From assembly GCF_040183065.1 (NCBI RefSeq), contig NW_027185566.1, forward strand, positions 744,001-808,000: 64,000 bases of DNA, read 5' to 3'. Below the pieces are notes generated by a model, which was not told the origin of the DNA, ran no database searches, and saw only the letters and a program-made list of their open reading frames with translations. The stretch comes from Periplaneta americana (taxonomy: Eukaryota; Arthropoda; Insecta; Blattodea; Blattidae). The stretch's first letter is position 1. Each line of letters opens with the position of its first letter. The position numbers were made by a program, and so were the translations under genes. Below, piece by piece: positions 33,774-42,013 of the stretch.

Positions 33774-33860
33774 AAAGAACCACCTCGTCGTTCGCTAGAT
33801 ATAAATAAATATAAAAAGAGAAAAAAGACAAATTCTTTATGCTTTCTTTTTATAACCAAC

Positions 33861-34805
33861 CTAACGGGTAAAAACCAAAATATCCACCTTTTGAGCTTGA
33901 GATCTCACGGTTGTGGGTTGTACAATCAGTTGGAAAAATCCCTCATCAATCTTTTCTTTCCAAGCTGCATATTGAATGAGCTGTGTAGCCCGCTCTACAG
34001 CAATCCGTTTCCCTTCAGCACCCCTACCAGAAGGAAAATAGGCAGTAAACTTGTAATGGAATTTTTGCCCTTTTTTATATTTTGCTTTCACTTTGCGGAT
34101 ATGCTTCTCAAAATCCACTTTGACACGATAAGGAACATAAGTTTTACCCGCATAAAATGGTCCCAAAGACATCTTATAGACCAACTGACCACGACGAGAA
34201 GCGGTTTTCTTTTGAACAGTCTTTTGTGCTTTTTTAACCCTCTTTGGAGACTTTTTAACCACATTTTGAGATGTTTTTTTATGAGTCGATTTTTTTGAAG
34301 TTTTTTTTGTATTTTTTGCATGTATTGATTTTGTCGTCTTTGATTTTTGCTCTTGAGATATTTTATCTTCCACAACGGGAGTATTTGCAACAATTTCCTC
34401 TGCTTCGGTGAGAGTTTTTTTTGCATTTAAATCTTTCACAGCACTTGCATCTTCATTCTCTAAAGATTCTGAAATATCTATTTCTCCAGAATTATCCTCA
34501 GTATAATCGGAAGGTAAAATAGGACTCTCTTGAACTTCAGGACAAACAATCATAGAATTTTTTGTGTCATCCGTAACTTCGCCCATCCACTGTCTATTTT
34601 TCAGTTGAGGTCCACAAGGATCCAAAGGAATTTCTTGACAATCGTCATTATTGTCAGATTTTTTGATTACCGTCCCAAACGCATCCGTAACATCTTCTGA
34701 TTGTAATGAACATCTTCGAGAATCATCAAACAAATCGTCTTTGTTGGAACAAGCAACAAACATAGCCGTTACAATAAGTAAAGGGAGCAGTAGTCTCAGT
34801 TTCAT
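33861..34805 (-). CDS. Lipoprotein with Lys-rich linker, unknown function
   Basis: The 314-residue product has a lipoprotein signal (LLLPLLIVTAMFVAC, lipidation at Cys19), an acidic region with several cysteines (to about residue 140), and a Lys/Thr/Ser-rich linker of about 60 residues. A C-terminal domain of about 110 residues (RGQLVYKMSLGPFYAGKTYV, ERATQLIQYAAW) follows. The layout suggests an anchored protein whose basic linker spans peptidoglycan. The C-terminal domain is not one I can name. ATG 34805 is set by GAGGA seven bases upstream. It is downstream of ruvX and thiL. Confidence 0.7.
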   Translation of the reverse strand: MKLRLLLPLLIVTAMFVACSNKDDLFDDSRRCSLQSEDVTDAFGTVIKKSDNNDDCQEIPLDPCGPQLKNRQWMGEVTDDTKNSMIVCPEVQESPILPSDYTEDNSGEIDISESLENEDASAVKDLNAKKTLTEAEEIVANTPVVEDKISQEQKSKTTKSIHAKNTKKTSKKSTHKKTSQNVVKKSPKRVKKAQKTVQKKTASRRGQLVYKMSLGPFYAGKTYVPYRVKVDFEKHIRKVKAKYKKGQKFHYKFTAYFPSGRGAEGKRIAVERATQLIQYAAWKEKIDEGFFQLIVQPTTVRSQAQKVDILVFTR

Positions 34806-34855
34806 ATACAATTCCTCGTGTTAGTAAATTTACTAAACAAAAATATTAAAGTGAA

Positions 34856-35839
34856 TTAAAAATGAAAAAATTTTTGGTCATAATATTTCTGTATAGAAAA
34901 TTTTTCTCCATTAGATCTATATATTTCTGCAATACTCCGTTGGGGGTCGATAATTTTTCCAATTAAACTTAATCGCACTCCACTCTCCTGTTCCATTTTC
35001 TTTTGATCTAACAGCTCAGGTGAGGTAAAAATGAGTTCATAATCCTCTCCAAAAAATAATGCTTGTTCTCTATCAACTCCACTAGCTACTGGTAGAGCTT
35101 CTTCATAAATCTCACAAGATTTTTCTGATTCCAAAAGAATCTGAGTTAAATCTTCTAAAAATCCATCACTCACATCTACACCTGCACGAACTGTGATCTG
35201 CTGCTGTTGTAGATAAGATACTAAAGCCAAACGATGAGGAGGAAAGCAATGTCGTTTTATGTAGGGTGAAGTCATATCAAATTGTTGTTGGTTATTTTGT
35301 AAAAGCCTAAAACCTTCCCCTGAGCCTCCAATTTCCCCAGAAATATAGATATAATCTCCCGTTTGAGCATTTTTTCTGAGCCAAGGGGTCGCTGTCTCTC
35401 CAAAACAAGTCACGGATATCGCCAATTCCTGACCAGCTACCGTATCTCCGCCTATAATAGGCACATTCAACTGCTTTGCAACAGAGGTAAAATGTTGTGC
35501 GAGTTCTAACATATCTTGTACTCGGTGACGGGGTAAAACCAACCCTAACAACAAGCCTTGAGGAGTACCTCCATCGGCAAAGATATCACTCAAATTAACT
35601 ATTAAACTTTTATATGCCAGAGCATCTAAGGGCATATTGCTAAAAAAATGGACTCCTTCTACCAATAAATCCTTGGTCATAAGAAGTTTTTTATTTAAAT
35701 GAGGCGTATAAACAGCACAATCATTACCTATATTACTTTCCCACTCCAAAGAGAAAGCTCGTTTAAATTCCCGAATCATCTGAGCTTCTTGTTTTTTATA
35801 CTGAGCCCATAAAGAAAAAGCTTCCGATTTTTTAGACAT
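34856..35839 (-). CDS. thiL: Thiamine-monophosphate kinase
   Basis: ThiL phosphorylates thiamine monophosphate to the active cofactor thiamine diphosphate. The 327-residue protein has the AIR-synthase-like layout: NIGNDCAVYTP, LLMTKDLLVEGVHF, VNLSDIFADGGTPQGLLLGL, IIGGDTVAG and AGVDVSDGFLEDL. It overlaps ruvX by eight bases. Confidence 0.93.
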   Translation of the reverse strand: MSKKSEAFSLWAQYKKQEAQMIREFKRAFSLEWESNIGNDCAVYTPHLNKKLLMTKDLLVEGVHFFSNMPLDALAYKSLIVNLSDIFADGGTPQGLLLGLVLPRHRVQDMLELAQHFTSVAKQLNVPIIGGDTVAGQELAISVTCFGETATPWLRKNAQTGDYIYISGEIGGSGEGFRLLQNNQQQFDMTSPYIKRHCFPPHRLALVSYLQQQQITVRAGVDVSDGFLEDLTQILLESEKSCEIYEEALPVASGVDREQALFFGEDYELIFTSPELLDQKKMEQESGVRLSLIGKIIDPQRSIAEIYRSNGEKFSIQKYYDQKFFHF

Positions 35840-36257
35840 TCTTGTAGAACTCCGTTAAATAATTTTCCAAAATCACCACTGCCGCTAAAGAATCTTTATT
35901 GTGTTCCCAACTTTTCTTTTTTTTTGTATTTTGCTGATAGAGCAACCAAGCTTTTTGTGTTGAATTTCTTTCCGAAAAAAATTCCATTTCTATAGTTTTT
36001 GGAACAGAACCCCGTAAGATACGATAAAAATTTCTCACTTTTTGGCTCATCGATGTTTCTTGCTCATAAGCATCCAATGGTAGACCAATCAAAACCAAAT
36101 CCACTTGATGTCGTTTTATAATTTCTAATAGTTTCAAAGAGACATCTCCACGATTGTTCAGACCTGTTATAGGTTCAGGGCGATATACCTTTCTTTTTTT
36201 TAAAGCCAACCCTATTCGCTTTTCACCATAATCCATGGATAAAATCGTCTTGTCCAT
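35832..36257 (-). CDS. ruvX: YqgF/RuvX family nuclease-fold protein
   Basis: The 141-residue protein has the RNase H-like start ILSMDYGEKRIGLAL with the conserved Asp, VDLVLIGLPL, FFSERNSTQKA and a late NKDSLAAVVILENYL. Family members process the 5' end of pre-16S rRNA or act as Holliday junction resolvase. ATG 36257 matches the usual family start; the frame is open to an ATG at 36278. Confidence 0.88.
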   Translation of the reverse strand: MDKTILSMDYGEKRIGLALKKRKVYRPEPITGLNNRGDVSLKLLEIIKRHQVDLVLIGLPLDAYEQETSMSQKVRNFYRILRGSVPKTIEMEFFSERNSTQKAWLLYQQNTKKKKSWEHNKDSLAAVVILENYLTEFYKNV

Positions 36258-36326
36258 CACAGTTGTTTCTATCCTCATTTGATAATATCTTTTATAGAAA
36301 TTTAATCCATTAGACTGAGAAAACCA

Positions 36327-36884
36327 ATGAAAGCCAAATTTGGTCTTGAAAAAAAACGTCCAAAAGTAGTTTTACTCTTTTGTGCTATTATGCACACACC
36401 CCAAGCAGACCCCACAAAAATAGAGAATATTCTGATAAAAGAATTTGGACCTATCTTGAACAGAAGTCCTTCCGTCAACTTTTCTGTTTTGACTCAGTAT
36501 TATCTTCCAGAAATGGGGGAACATCTCTCCAAGTATATTGTGAGTTTTCAAGACCTAAAACCTATAGAAAACCTCCACAAAGTCAAACTGAAAACAGTCG
36601 AAATAGAAATGTCCTTTGCCCCAGAATACAAGAGAAATTATAACTTGGATCCTGGTTATCTTTCTTTGGCAAAAACCAATATGTTTACCACAAAAGACTT
36701 TGTCCATAGAGTTTACATTGCCGACGGGATTTTTGGTGAGGTCAACCTCATGTTCTCCAAAGAAACTCAACAGTATGAACCTTGCTTTGGAACCTATCCC
36801 GATTTTTGTTCCTCAGATTTCAGAATGTTCCTCACCCAAAATAGACTCTACTACAAAAAATATTTAAAAACTCATTTTTTTTAG
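36327..36884 (+). CDS. DUF4416 protein
   Basis: The 185-residue protein fits DUF4416 (NLDPGYLSLAKTNMFTTKDF, HRVYIADGIFGEVNLMFSKE, then an aromatic YPDF segment). The function of this family is unknown; it is found mainly in spirochaetes and some other anaerobes. It lies divergently from ruvX and 57 bases before the PilZ-like gene. Confidence 0.75.
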   Translation: MKAKFGLEKKRPKVVLLFCAIMHTPQADPTKIENILIKEFGPILNRSPSVNFSVLTQYYLPEMGEHLSKYIVSFQDLKPIENLHKVKLKTVEIEMSFAPEYKRNYNLDPGYLSLAKTNMFTTKDFVHRVYIADGIFGEVNLMFSKETQQYEPCFGTYPDFCSSDFRMFLTQNRLYYKKYLKTHFF

Positions 36885-36941
36885 TAAATTTTATCAAGAG
36901 GAGCAACCACTTTTCCGATACTACTTCAAAAGGAACTGTTT

Positions 36942-37337
36942 ATGCCTGATTTATCTCACTCTGATGTTATTAACAGACTCAATTCTCTCTATAAAGAAAA
37001 AGAATCTAAAGTCTTTAAGGTCCCCATTACTAGTGTTTCTGGAGAATACTTTTATAATAAAAAGGTAGCTAAATTTGAGCTGGAAGAAGTCAGCTTTAAT
37101 GGATTATATGTCAAAGTACCACAAATCATACCTGTGGGTGAAGAAATTGACGTTCGATTTTCACTCTCTCAAAATGGAACCATCTTCTGGGCTAAAGGTA
37201 GAATTACTAAAGTCAGTGAGAATAGAGTTTTTATAGAATTCACAGAAATCCCACCCCAAACCATAAAAACGATAGAAGAATTTATGGAAGTTTTGGCAGA
37301 AAAAAATGCCAAAAAAATCTTAGAAAAGTCTTATTAA
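36942..37337 (+). CDS. PilZ-like domain protein
   Basis: The 131-residue protein has a PilZ-like beta-barrel pattern (VAKFELEEVSFNGLYVKVPQIIPVGEEIDVRFSL, WAKGRITKVSENRVFIEF). The usual c-di-GMP motif RxxxR followed by (D/N)xSxxG is only partly present: EVSFNG replaces the second part and no RxxxR precedes it. It may therefore not bind c-di-GMP. Confidence in the fold is moderate. Confidence 0.6.
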   Translation: MPDLSHSDVINRLNSLYKEKESKVFKVPITSVSGEYFYNKKVAKFELEEVSFNGLYVKVPQIIPVGEEIDVRFSLSQNGTIFWAKGRITKVSENRVFIEFTEIPPQTIKTIEEFMEVLAEKNAKKILEKSY

Positions 37338-37405
37338 TCCAATTTCTTTTTGAACTTTGTTCTGTTTATGATTATCTTAAATAAAAACTCATATGGAGCA
37401 AAGCT

Positions 37406-38644
37406 ATGACAAAAGTTACCGAAAGATTTCTTAGTTATGTAAAATATTTTACTACTTCTGATCCTGATTCCGATACGTTTCCTAGTGCGGATCGTCAATT
37501 TAAGTTGTTAGAAGATTTGAAGAAAGAAATGGAAGAAATGGGATTAAAAAATGTCCGTATGGATAAATATGGGTATGTTTTTGCTACTCTCCCTTCCAAT
37601 GTAGACTATAAAGTTCCTAGTATTGGACTCATTGCCCATGTAGACACAGCCCCCCCTGCTAGTGGAGAAAATGTAAAACCTATAATTCATAAGAATTATC
37701 AAGGACAAGACATTATTCTGCCTATCAACGGAACTGTCATCTCTCCTAAAGACTTTCCAGACTTAAACAAGTATATCGGCATGGATATTATTACTGCCAG
37801 TGGAGATACCCTTCTAGGCTCAGATGATAAAGCTGGTATTGCTGAAATTTTGACTGCAGTAGAATATTTGATCAAAAATCCGTCTATCCCTCATGGAGAT
37901 ATTCATATTGGGTTTACTCCCGATGAAGAAATTGGACAGGGAGCCAAATATTTTAATGTAAAAGATTTTGGAGCAGACTTTGCCTATACTATTGATGGAG
38001 AAGGTTTTGGATCGTTAGAATTTGAAAACTTCAACGCGGCAAGTGCAGATGTGTTTTTTACAGGAGTGGAAGTACATCCAGGATATTCTCTGGATAAAAT
38101 GGTTAATGCCTCCGAACTGGCTATGGAGTTTGCAATGAGCTTACCTAAATATGCTAAACCTTGGCATACTCAAGGGTATGAAGGGTTTTATCTATTGGGA
38201 GAAATGGCTGGAAATATTGTGGAAGCAAAACTGGAATACATCTTACGAGACCATGATCCTGTCTTGTTAGAAGAGAAAAAAAATATTATGCTTCTCACCG
38301 CCAAAAGAATGAACAAAGCTTTGGGAAAAGAGTTTGTAAAAGTAAAAATTACAGATAGTTATAGAAATATGCGAGAAAAAGTGGAACCTGTATACGATCC
38401 TGTAGTTAGTGTACCTATAGAAGCGATGAAATTGATGGGTATTGAACCTAAAATCAGCCCGATTCGTGGTGGTACAGATGGTGCCAGACTTTCTTTTATG
38501 GGTCTGCCTTGCCCTAATATTTGTGCTGGGGAACATAATGCTCACGGTATCTTTGAATATACAACCATTCAAATTATGGAAAAAATTTGTGAAGTGATTG
38601 TCAATATAGTCAAACTTCACGCAGAAAAAAGTAAAAAATCTTAA
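37406..38644 (+). CDS. pepT: Peptidase T (M20B tripeptidase)
   Basis: The 412-residue cytosolic zinc peptidase removes the N-terminal residue of tripeptides. It has GLIAHVDTAPPASGENV, LLGSDDKAGIAEI, FTPDEEIGQGAKYF, the dimerisation domain around GVEVHPGYSL, and RGGTDGARLSFMGLPCPN with the closing AHGIFEYT. All are typical of PepT. GGAG lies upstream of the ATG. Confidence 0.95.
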   Translation: MTKVTERFLSYVKYFTTSDPDSDTFPSADRQFKLLEDLKKEMEEMGLKNVRMDKYGYVFATLPSNVDYKVPSIGLIAHVDTAPPASGENVKPIIHKNYQGQDIILPINGTVISPKDFPDLNKYIGMDIITASGDTLLGSDDKAGIAEILTAVEYLIKNPSIPHGDIHIGFTPDEEIGQGAKYFNVKDFGADFAYTIDGEGFGSLEFENFNAASADVFFTGVEVHPGYSLDKMVNASELAMEFAMSLPKYAKPWHTQGYEGFYLLGEMAGNIVEAKLEYILRDHDPVLLEEKKNIMLLTAKRMNKALGKEFVKVKITDSYRNMREKVEPVYDPVVSVPIEAMKLMGIEPKISPIRGGTDGARLSFMGLPCPNICAGEHNAHGIFEYTTIQIMEKICEVIVNIVKLHAEKSKKS

Positions 38645-38658
38645 TTAGGATTACTCGA

Positions 38659-39213
38659 ATGGGTCAAACAAAAAAAATCAATGCTACTCCGCTCGGCTTG
38701 TTTGGATTTGGATTTACCACTATTCTTTTAAATTTACACAATGTGGGGCTCTTTGCTATGAGCCCCGTTATTCTGGCTATGGGAATGGTTTTTGGTGGGT
38801 TGGTACAAATATTGGCTGGAAGAATAGAATTTCAAGAGGGAAATAACTTTGGAGGAATCGTTTTCCACTGTTATGGAGCTTTTTGGTGGACATTGGTCCT
38901 CATTCTGCTACTCCCCGTTGTAGGTTGGACCAACCCAGCCACACCTGTAGCTATGGGTTATTACCTAGTTATGTGGGGAATTTTAACCGCCGTGTTTTTT
39001 TTGCAGACCCTTTCTGGACATTTGGTTAGTAAATTAGTTTTTGCCTCTTTAACAGTGCTTTTTTTCCTTTTAGCTATTTCAGAGTTTATGGGGAACACCA
39101 AACTTAAAATATTTGCTGGAATTGTTGGGCTCATCTGCGGATCTCTTGCCGTTTACGAGGCGACCGCCCTAATGACTAATGAGAAATACGGAAAAACCAT
39201 ATTCCCACTATAA
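38659..39213 (+). CDS. GPR1/FUN34/YaaH (SatP) family acetate/succinate transporter
   Basis: The 184-residue protein has six hydrophobic segments and the family start NATPLGLFGFGFTTILLNLHN. AMGMVFGGLVQILAGRIEF and the GNNFGGIVFHCYGAFWWTL segment follow. SatP-type proteins move acetate or succinate with protons across the inner membrane. It follows pepT by 14 bases and probably shares its transcript. Confidence 0.88.
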   Translation: MGQTKKINATPLGLFGFGFTTILLNLHNVGLFAMSPVILAMGMVFGGLVQILAGRIEFQEGNNFGGIVFHCYGAFWWTLVLILLLPVVGWTNPATPVAMGYYLVMWGILTAVFFLQTLSGHLVSKLVFASLTVLFFLLAISEFMGNTKLKIFAGIVGLICGSLAVYEATALMTNEKYGKTIFPL

Positions 39214-39218
39214 CTCGT

Positions 39219-39237
39219 CCCCTTTATTAAAAAGGGG
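39219..39237. terminator. Hairpin between convergent genes
   Basis: CCCCTTT at 39219-39225 pairs with AAAGGGG at 39231-39237 around a 5-base loop, between the stops of satP-like and trmH genes. No clear U-run follows, so its strength is uncertain. Confidence 0.4.
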
Positions 39238-39239
39238 AA

Positions 39240-39866
39240 TCACTCCAAATATTTTCGAACAGAACCTTTAAAGTTATTTTTCAAGCTCCACTCCTTTAAA
39301 AGGGATTCTCGTTCCTGAGAGCTAAGATAAAATCCATCAGGAGTGTTTTGTCTGAGTTTGTACATAAACTGAGATATAATAATGGCACAGGCAACAGAAA
39401 CATTAAAACTTTCCACAAAGCCATAAAGAGGAATCCTAAAATTAACATCCGCCATTTGCATAGCCTCTTCTGAAACCCCCCATTTTTCTTGCCCCATAAG
39501 TACCACAAAAGGTCTATCTAGGGGGAGTTCTTCAATACTTGGATGATCTAATCCTGGATCTGCCGTAAAAATTTGGTAACCTTCTTGCTTTAATACGCTT
39601 AAACAGTCCGAAGTATTTTTATAATTTTTTATGTTCAACCAACGGTCCGCTCCCATAGAAACAGACTCACTCACCTTGAATGGATTTTTATCATCTATAA
39701 CATGTACATTTTGTATTCCATAAGCCTCTGCTGTTCTTAAAATAGCACTAATATTGTGCGGATCATATAAATTTTCTAGAACTACAGAACAAAACCTTGT
39801 TCTTTGACTGAGAACCCATTCCATCTTTTTATATCGTTCGTCACTAATCATTCCTTTCAATTCCAA
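39240..39866 (-). CDS. trmH: SpoU/TrmH-family tRNA 2'-O-methyltransferase
   Basis: The 208-residue SPOUT enzyme has motif 1 (LYDPHNISAILRTAEAYGI), motif 2 (RPFVVLMGQEKWGVSE) and motif 3 (FRIPLYGFVESFNVSVACAI). The N-terminal SDERYKKMEWVLSQRTRF and C-terminal extension fit TrmH, which methylates G18 of tRNA. TTG 39866 lies six bases after AGAGAGGA and is the likely start; a longer open frame reaches 39950. Confidence 0.88.
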   Translation of the reverse strand: MELKGMISDERYKKMEWVLSQRTRFCSVVLENLYDPHNISAILRTAEAYGIQNVHVIDDKNPFKVSESVSMGADRWLNIKNYKNTSDCLSVLKQEGYQIFTADPGLDHPSIEELPLDRPFVVLMGQEKWGVSEEAMQMADVNFRIPLYGFVESFNVSVACAIIISQFMYKLRQNTPDGFYLSSQERESLLKEWSLKNNFKGSVRKYLE

Positions 39867-39934
39867 ATGTATTCCTCTCTCTCTTTTTCGGTTCGCTATA
39901 AATTTATGTCTAAAAAGCTTGGAGAAAAAGAAAA

Positions 39935-40606
39935 TTGATCGAAAATACAAGTATGTTACAAAAAATATTCTTTACCATTCTTATCATAACCACTCCCAGT
40001 GCTTTATTTGCATGGGGTGTCAACCAGTTGAATATGCAAAATTATTACCATCCAATGCGAACTAAAGAAGAATTTTATTCTCTGTATAGAGAAAATCTAC
40101 ACCGAAAAGTAGAAAACCTCAATGCCAATATCTTTTGGCTAGAACATGCAAAGAAAGCTCCATTCGATCACCCTGTAAACGCATTGGCTAAAATTGAATC
40201 GGAAGAACAATGGAAAGAGTATCAATCGCTCTTTTTATTTCAAGTCAATTTTTTGATGATGAAAAACAATATATCACTAGCAGAACAATATGATAAACCT
40301 CATATTCTTTTCTTCAATCCTCCTTATGCTCAGGAACTACAGGAAGGTTTCCAAATGGCAAAAATCTATTACAAACGGGCTCAAGAAGCCCTCAAAGAAG
40401 CTTTAGCGATGGCAAAAATTGCTTGGGAAGGAAGAGACAATACACCTCTGAGTTTGGATGGTGAAATGGATAGATGGGCAAATATGGTTTATAAAATCCA
40501 AAATACTCAAATCTATCACGAAGTCAACTATGAAAAAGAGATTATCCAAAGACTCAACCAAGTAGAAGAAAAAATAAACCAATTAAAATCGATAACTCAC
40601 TCCTAA
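39935..40606 (+). CDS. Secreted helical protein of unknown function
   Basis: The product has a signal peptide (LQKIFFTILIITTPSALFA) and a mature part that is largely helical and rich in Tyr, Glu and Lys. TTG 39935 (223 residues) has GGAG upstream; ATG 39953 has no clear ribosome site. I recognise no family. Its end overlaps the convergent PEGA lipoprotein gene by 24 bases. Confidence 0.6.
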   Translation: MIENTSMLQKIFFTILIITTPSALFAWGVNQLNMQNYYHPMRTKEEFYSLYRENLHRKVENLNANIFWLEHAKKAPFDHPVNALAKIESEEQWKEYQSLFLFQVNFLMMKNNISLAEQYDKPHILFFNPPYAQELQEGFQMAKIYYKRAQEALKEALAMAKIAWEGRDNTPLSLDGEMDRWANMVYKIQNTQIYHEVNYEKEIIQRLNQVEEKINQLKSITHS

Positions 40607-42013
40607 ATTACCATCTTCATCCACACCAATACCAACATCTCGGGCTTGATATTCTAATATTTGAGCAATCAGTGCTGTCAGAACTAACCCCCCTCCAATT
40701 CCACCCAACACATACTGAGCTACCATAAACTGGTTATAACGTCGACTGGAGCGAGTTGTATCCAATCCTAAACTCACTTTATTTTGATAAAAATTGGCTC
40801 GTTCATAAGCATAGAGTAAAGCTCCAAAACTCAAAACTCCGCTGTAAAATGTCCCTAATTTGAGTTTTCGAAGCGTTTTAATCCGATTTTCATAAGCTCG
40901 ATCATTCAATTGAAGATCCAAAGATAATTCTCTAATAGGTTGATATGGATCCACTTTAAGAATATAATTCAGATGGGCATACCCTAAAGTACTCGCCCTA
41001 ATGTAATGTACCCCCTCTGGTAAAGTAAGAGAAACGGGACTCAACCCAACATATTTTTCATTAATGAAAATGGGAGTATGATCTGGTGTGGTTCGGAGAA
41101 CAATTTTTTGTCCTTTTTGATTTTTTATGGCTTTTTCTATATCTAGCTCCCCACTTCGGGTCATTTCAATGCTCCCTCCCTGTACAATATCACCCAACTG
41201 GCTTACATACACTTGATGATTTCCGTGAGTCAGATAAATACTTGGGGTCAATATCATCTTACCATCAATAAATACAGACATATCGTTAGTTATACTGGGA
41301 ATAGTCATTTCTGCAACGGGTTTTTGAGAAAGTACCTGCATCGTGTTATAAAGCTTAGCCTTGAGTTGCTTTTCCACTAGTTTTTGGTCTGGATCGTTTC
41401 CTCTGTTGATATCTTTGGGGAGAGCAATTTCCCATTCTATGAGAGTTTTTGTAGAAACAGGGTCATAAATATTGCATTTAAAAAGAAAATTTTTAGAAAG
41501 GGTCAGTTGCACCACAATAAAATTTTGGTCCAAATAACTTAAAGCTGTTTTTTTCCCTTGTAGAGTACTTACCTGTAACTCCGAAGGAATTTGATAACGC
41601 TTCATTAATTCTTCTCTATCTTCAGGAGTAATCTTGTTCCAATGGTCCTGATTATCTCGAATGGTTTTTTCTAGCATTTCCACCTGTTTGGCTTTATTAG
41701 GTTGAGAAATACCATAAAAATCCCAAATATCAGAAGCATTATCAACTATAACATTTTCAATATTTCCTGGAATAGTGTTAAGAAACTGTAAATAATTGAA
41801 TACCGTATTTTCTAGTTCTGTCCCCAACCAAATATAATCCGACTTTCTGTCTCCGTCGGGCAAATAGATAGGAGCCACCACTAAAGTACGAAATTTGTTG
41901 AAAACAGGATCTGGAGCCAACCCCACCCCAGTCAATTCATCCTGAGTAACGGAATGACAGGCTACAATAAGAATTCCTAAACATAAAAAAACTATTTGTT
42001 TGTATATTGCCAT
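40583..42013 (-). CDS. PEGA-domain lipoprotein
   Basis: The 476-residue product has a lipoprotein signal (FLCLGILIVAC), an N-terminal domain of about 220 residues and two PEGA-like segments. The clearer one is HTPIFINEKYVGLSPVSLTLPEGVHYIRAS. The C-terminal part has hydrophobic stretches (FYSGVLSFGALLYAYE, GGIGGGLVLTALIAQ) and ends in phenylalanine. PEGA domains occur in surface and cell-wall proteins. It overlaps the end of prfB by 22 bases. Confidence 0.75.
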   Translation of the reverse strand: MAIYKQIVFLCLGILIVACHSVTQDELTGVGLAPDPVFNKFRTLVVAPIYLPDGDRKSDYIWLGTELENTVFNYLQFLNTIPGNIENVIVDNASDIWDFYGISQPNKAKQVEMLEKTIRDNQDHWNKITPEDREELMKRYQIPSELQVSTLQGKKTALSYLDQNFIVVQLTLSKNFLFKCNIYDPVSTKTLIEWEIALPKDINRGNDPDQKLVEKQLKAKLYNTMQVLSQKPVAEMTIPSITNDMSVFIDGKMILTPSIYLTHGNHQVYVSQLGDIVQGGSIEMTRSGELDIEKAIKNQKGQKIVLRTTPDHTPIFINEKYVGLSPVSLTLPEGVHYIRASTLGYAHLNYILKVDPYQPIRELSLDLQLNDRAYENRIKTLRKLKLGTFYSGVLSFGALLYAYERANFYQNKVSLGLDTTRSSRRYNQFMVAQYVLGGIGGGLVLTALIAQILEYQARDVGIGVDEDGNLGVSYRF

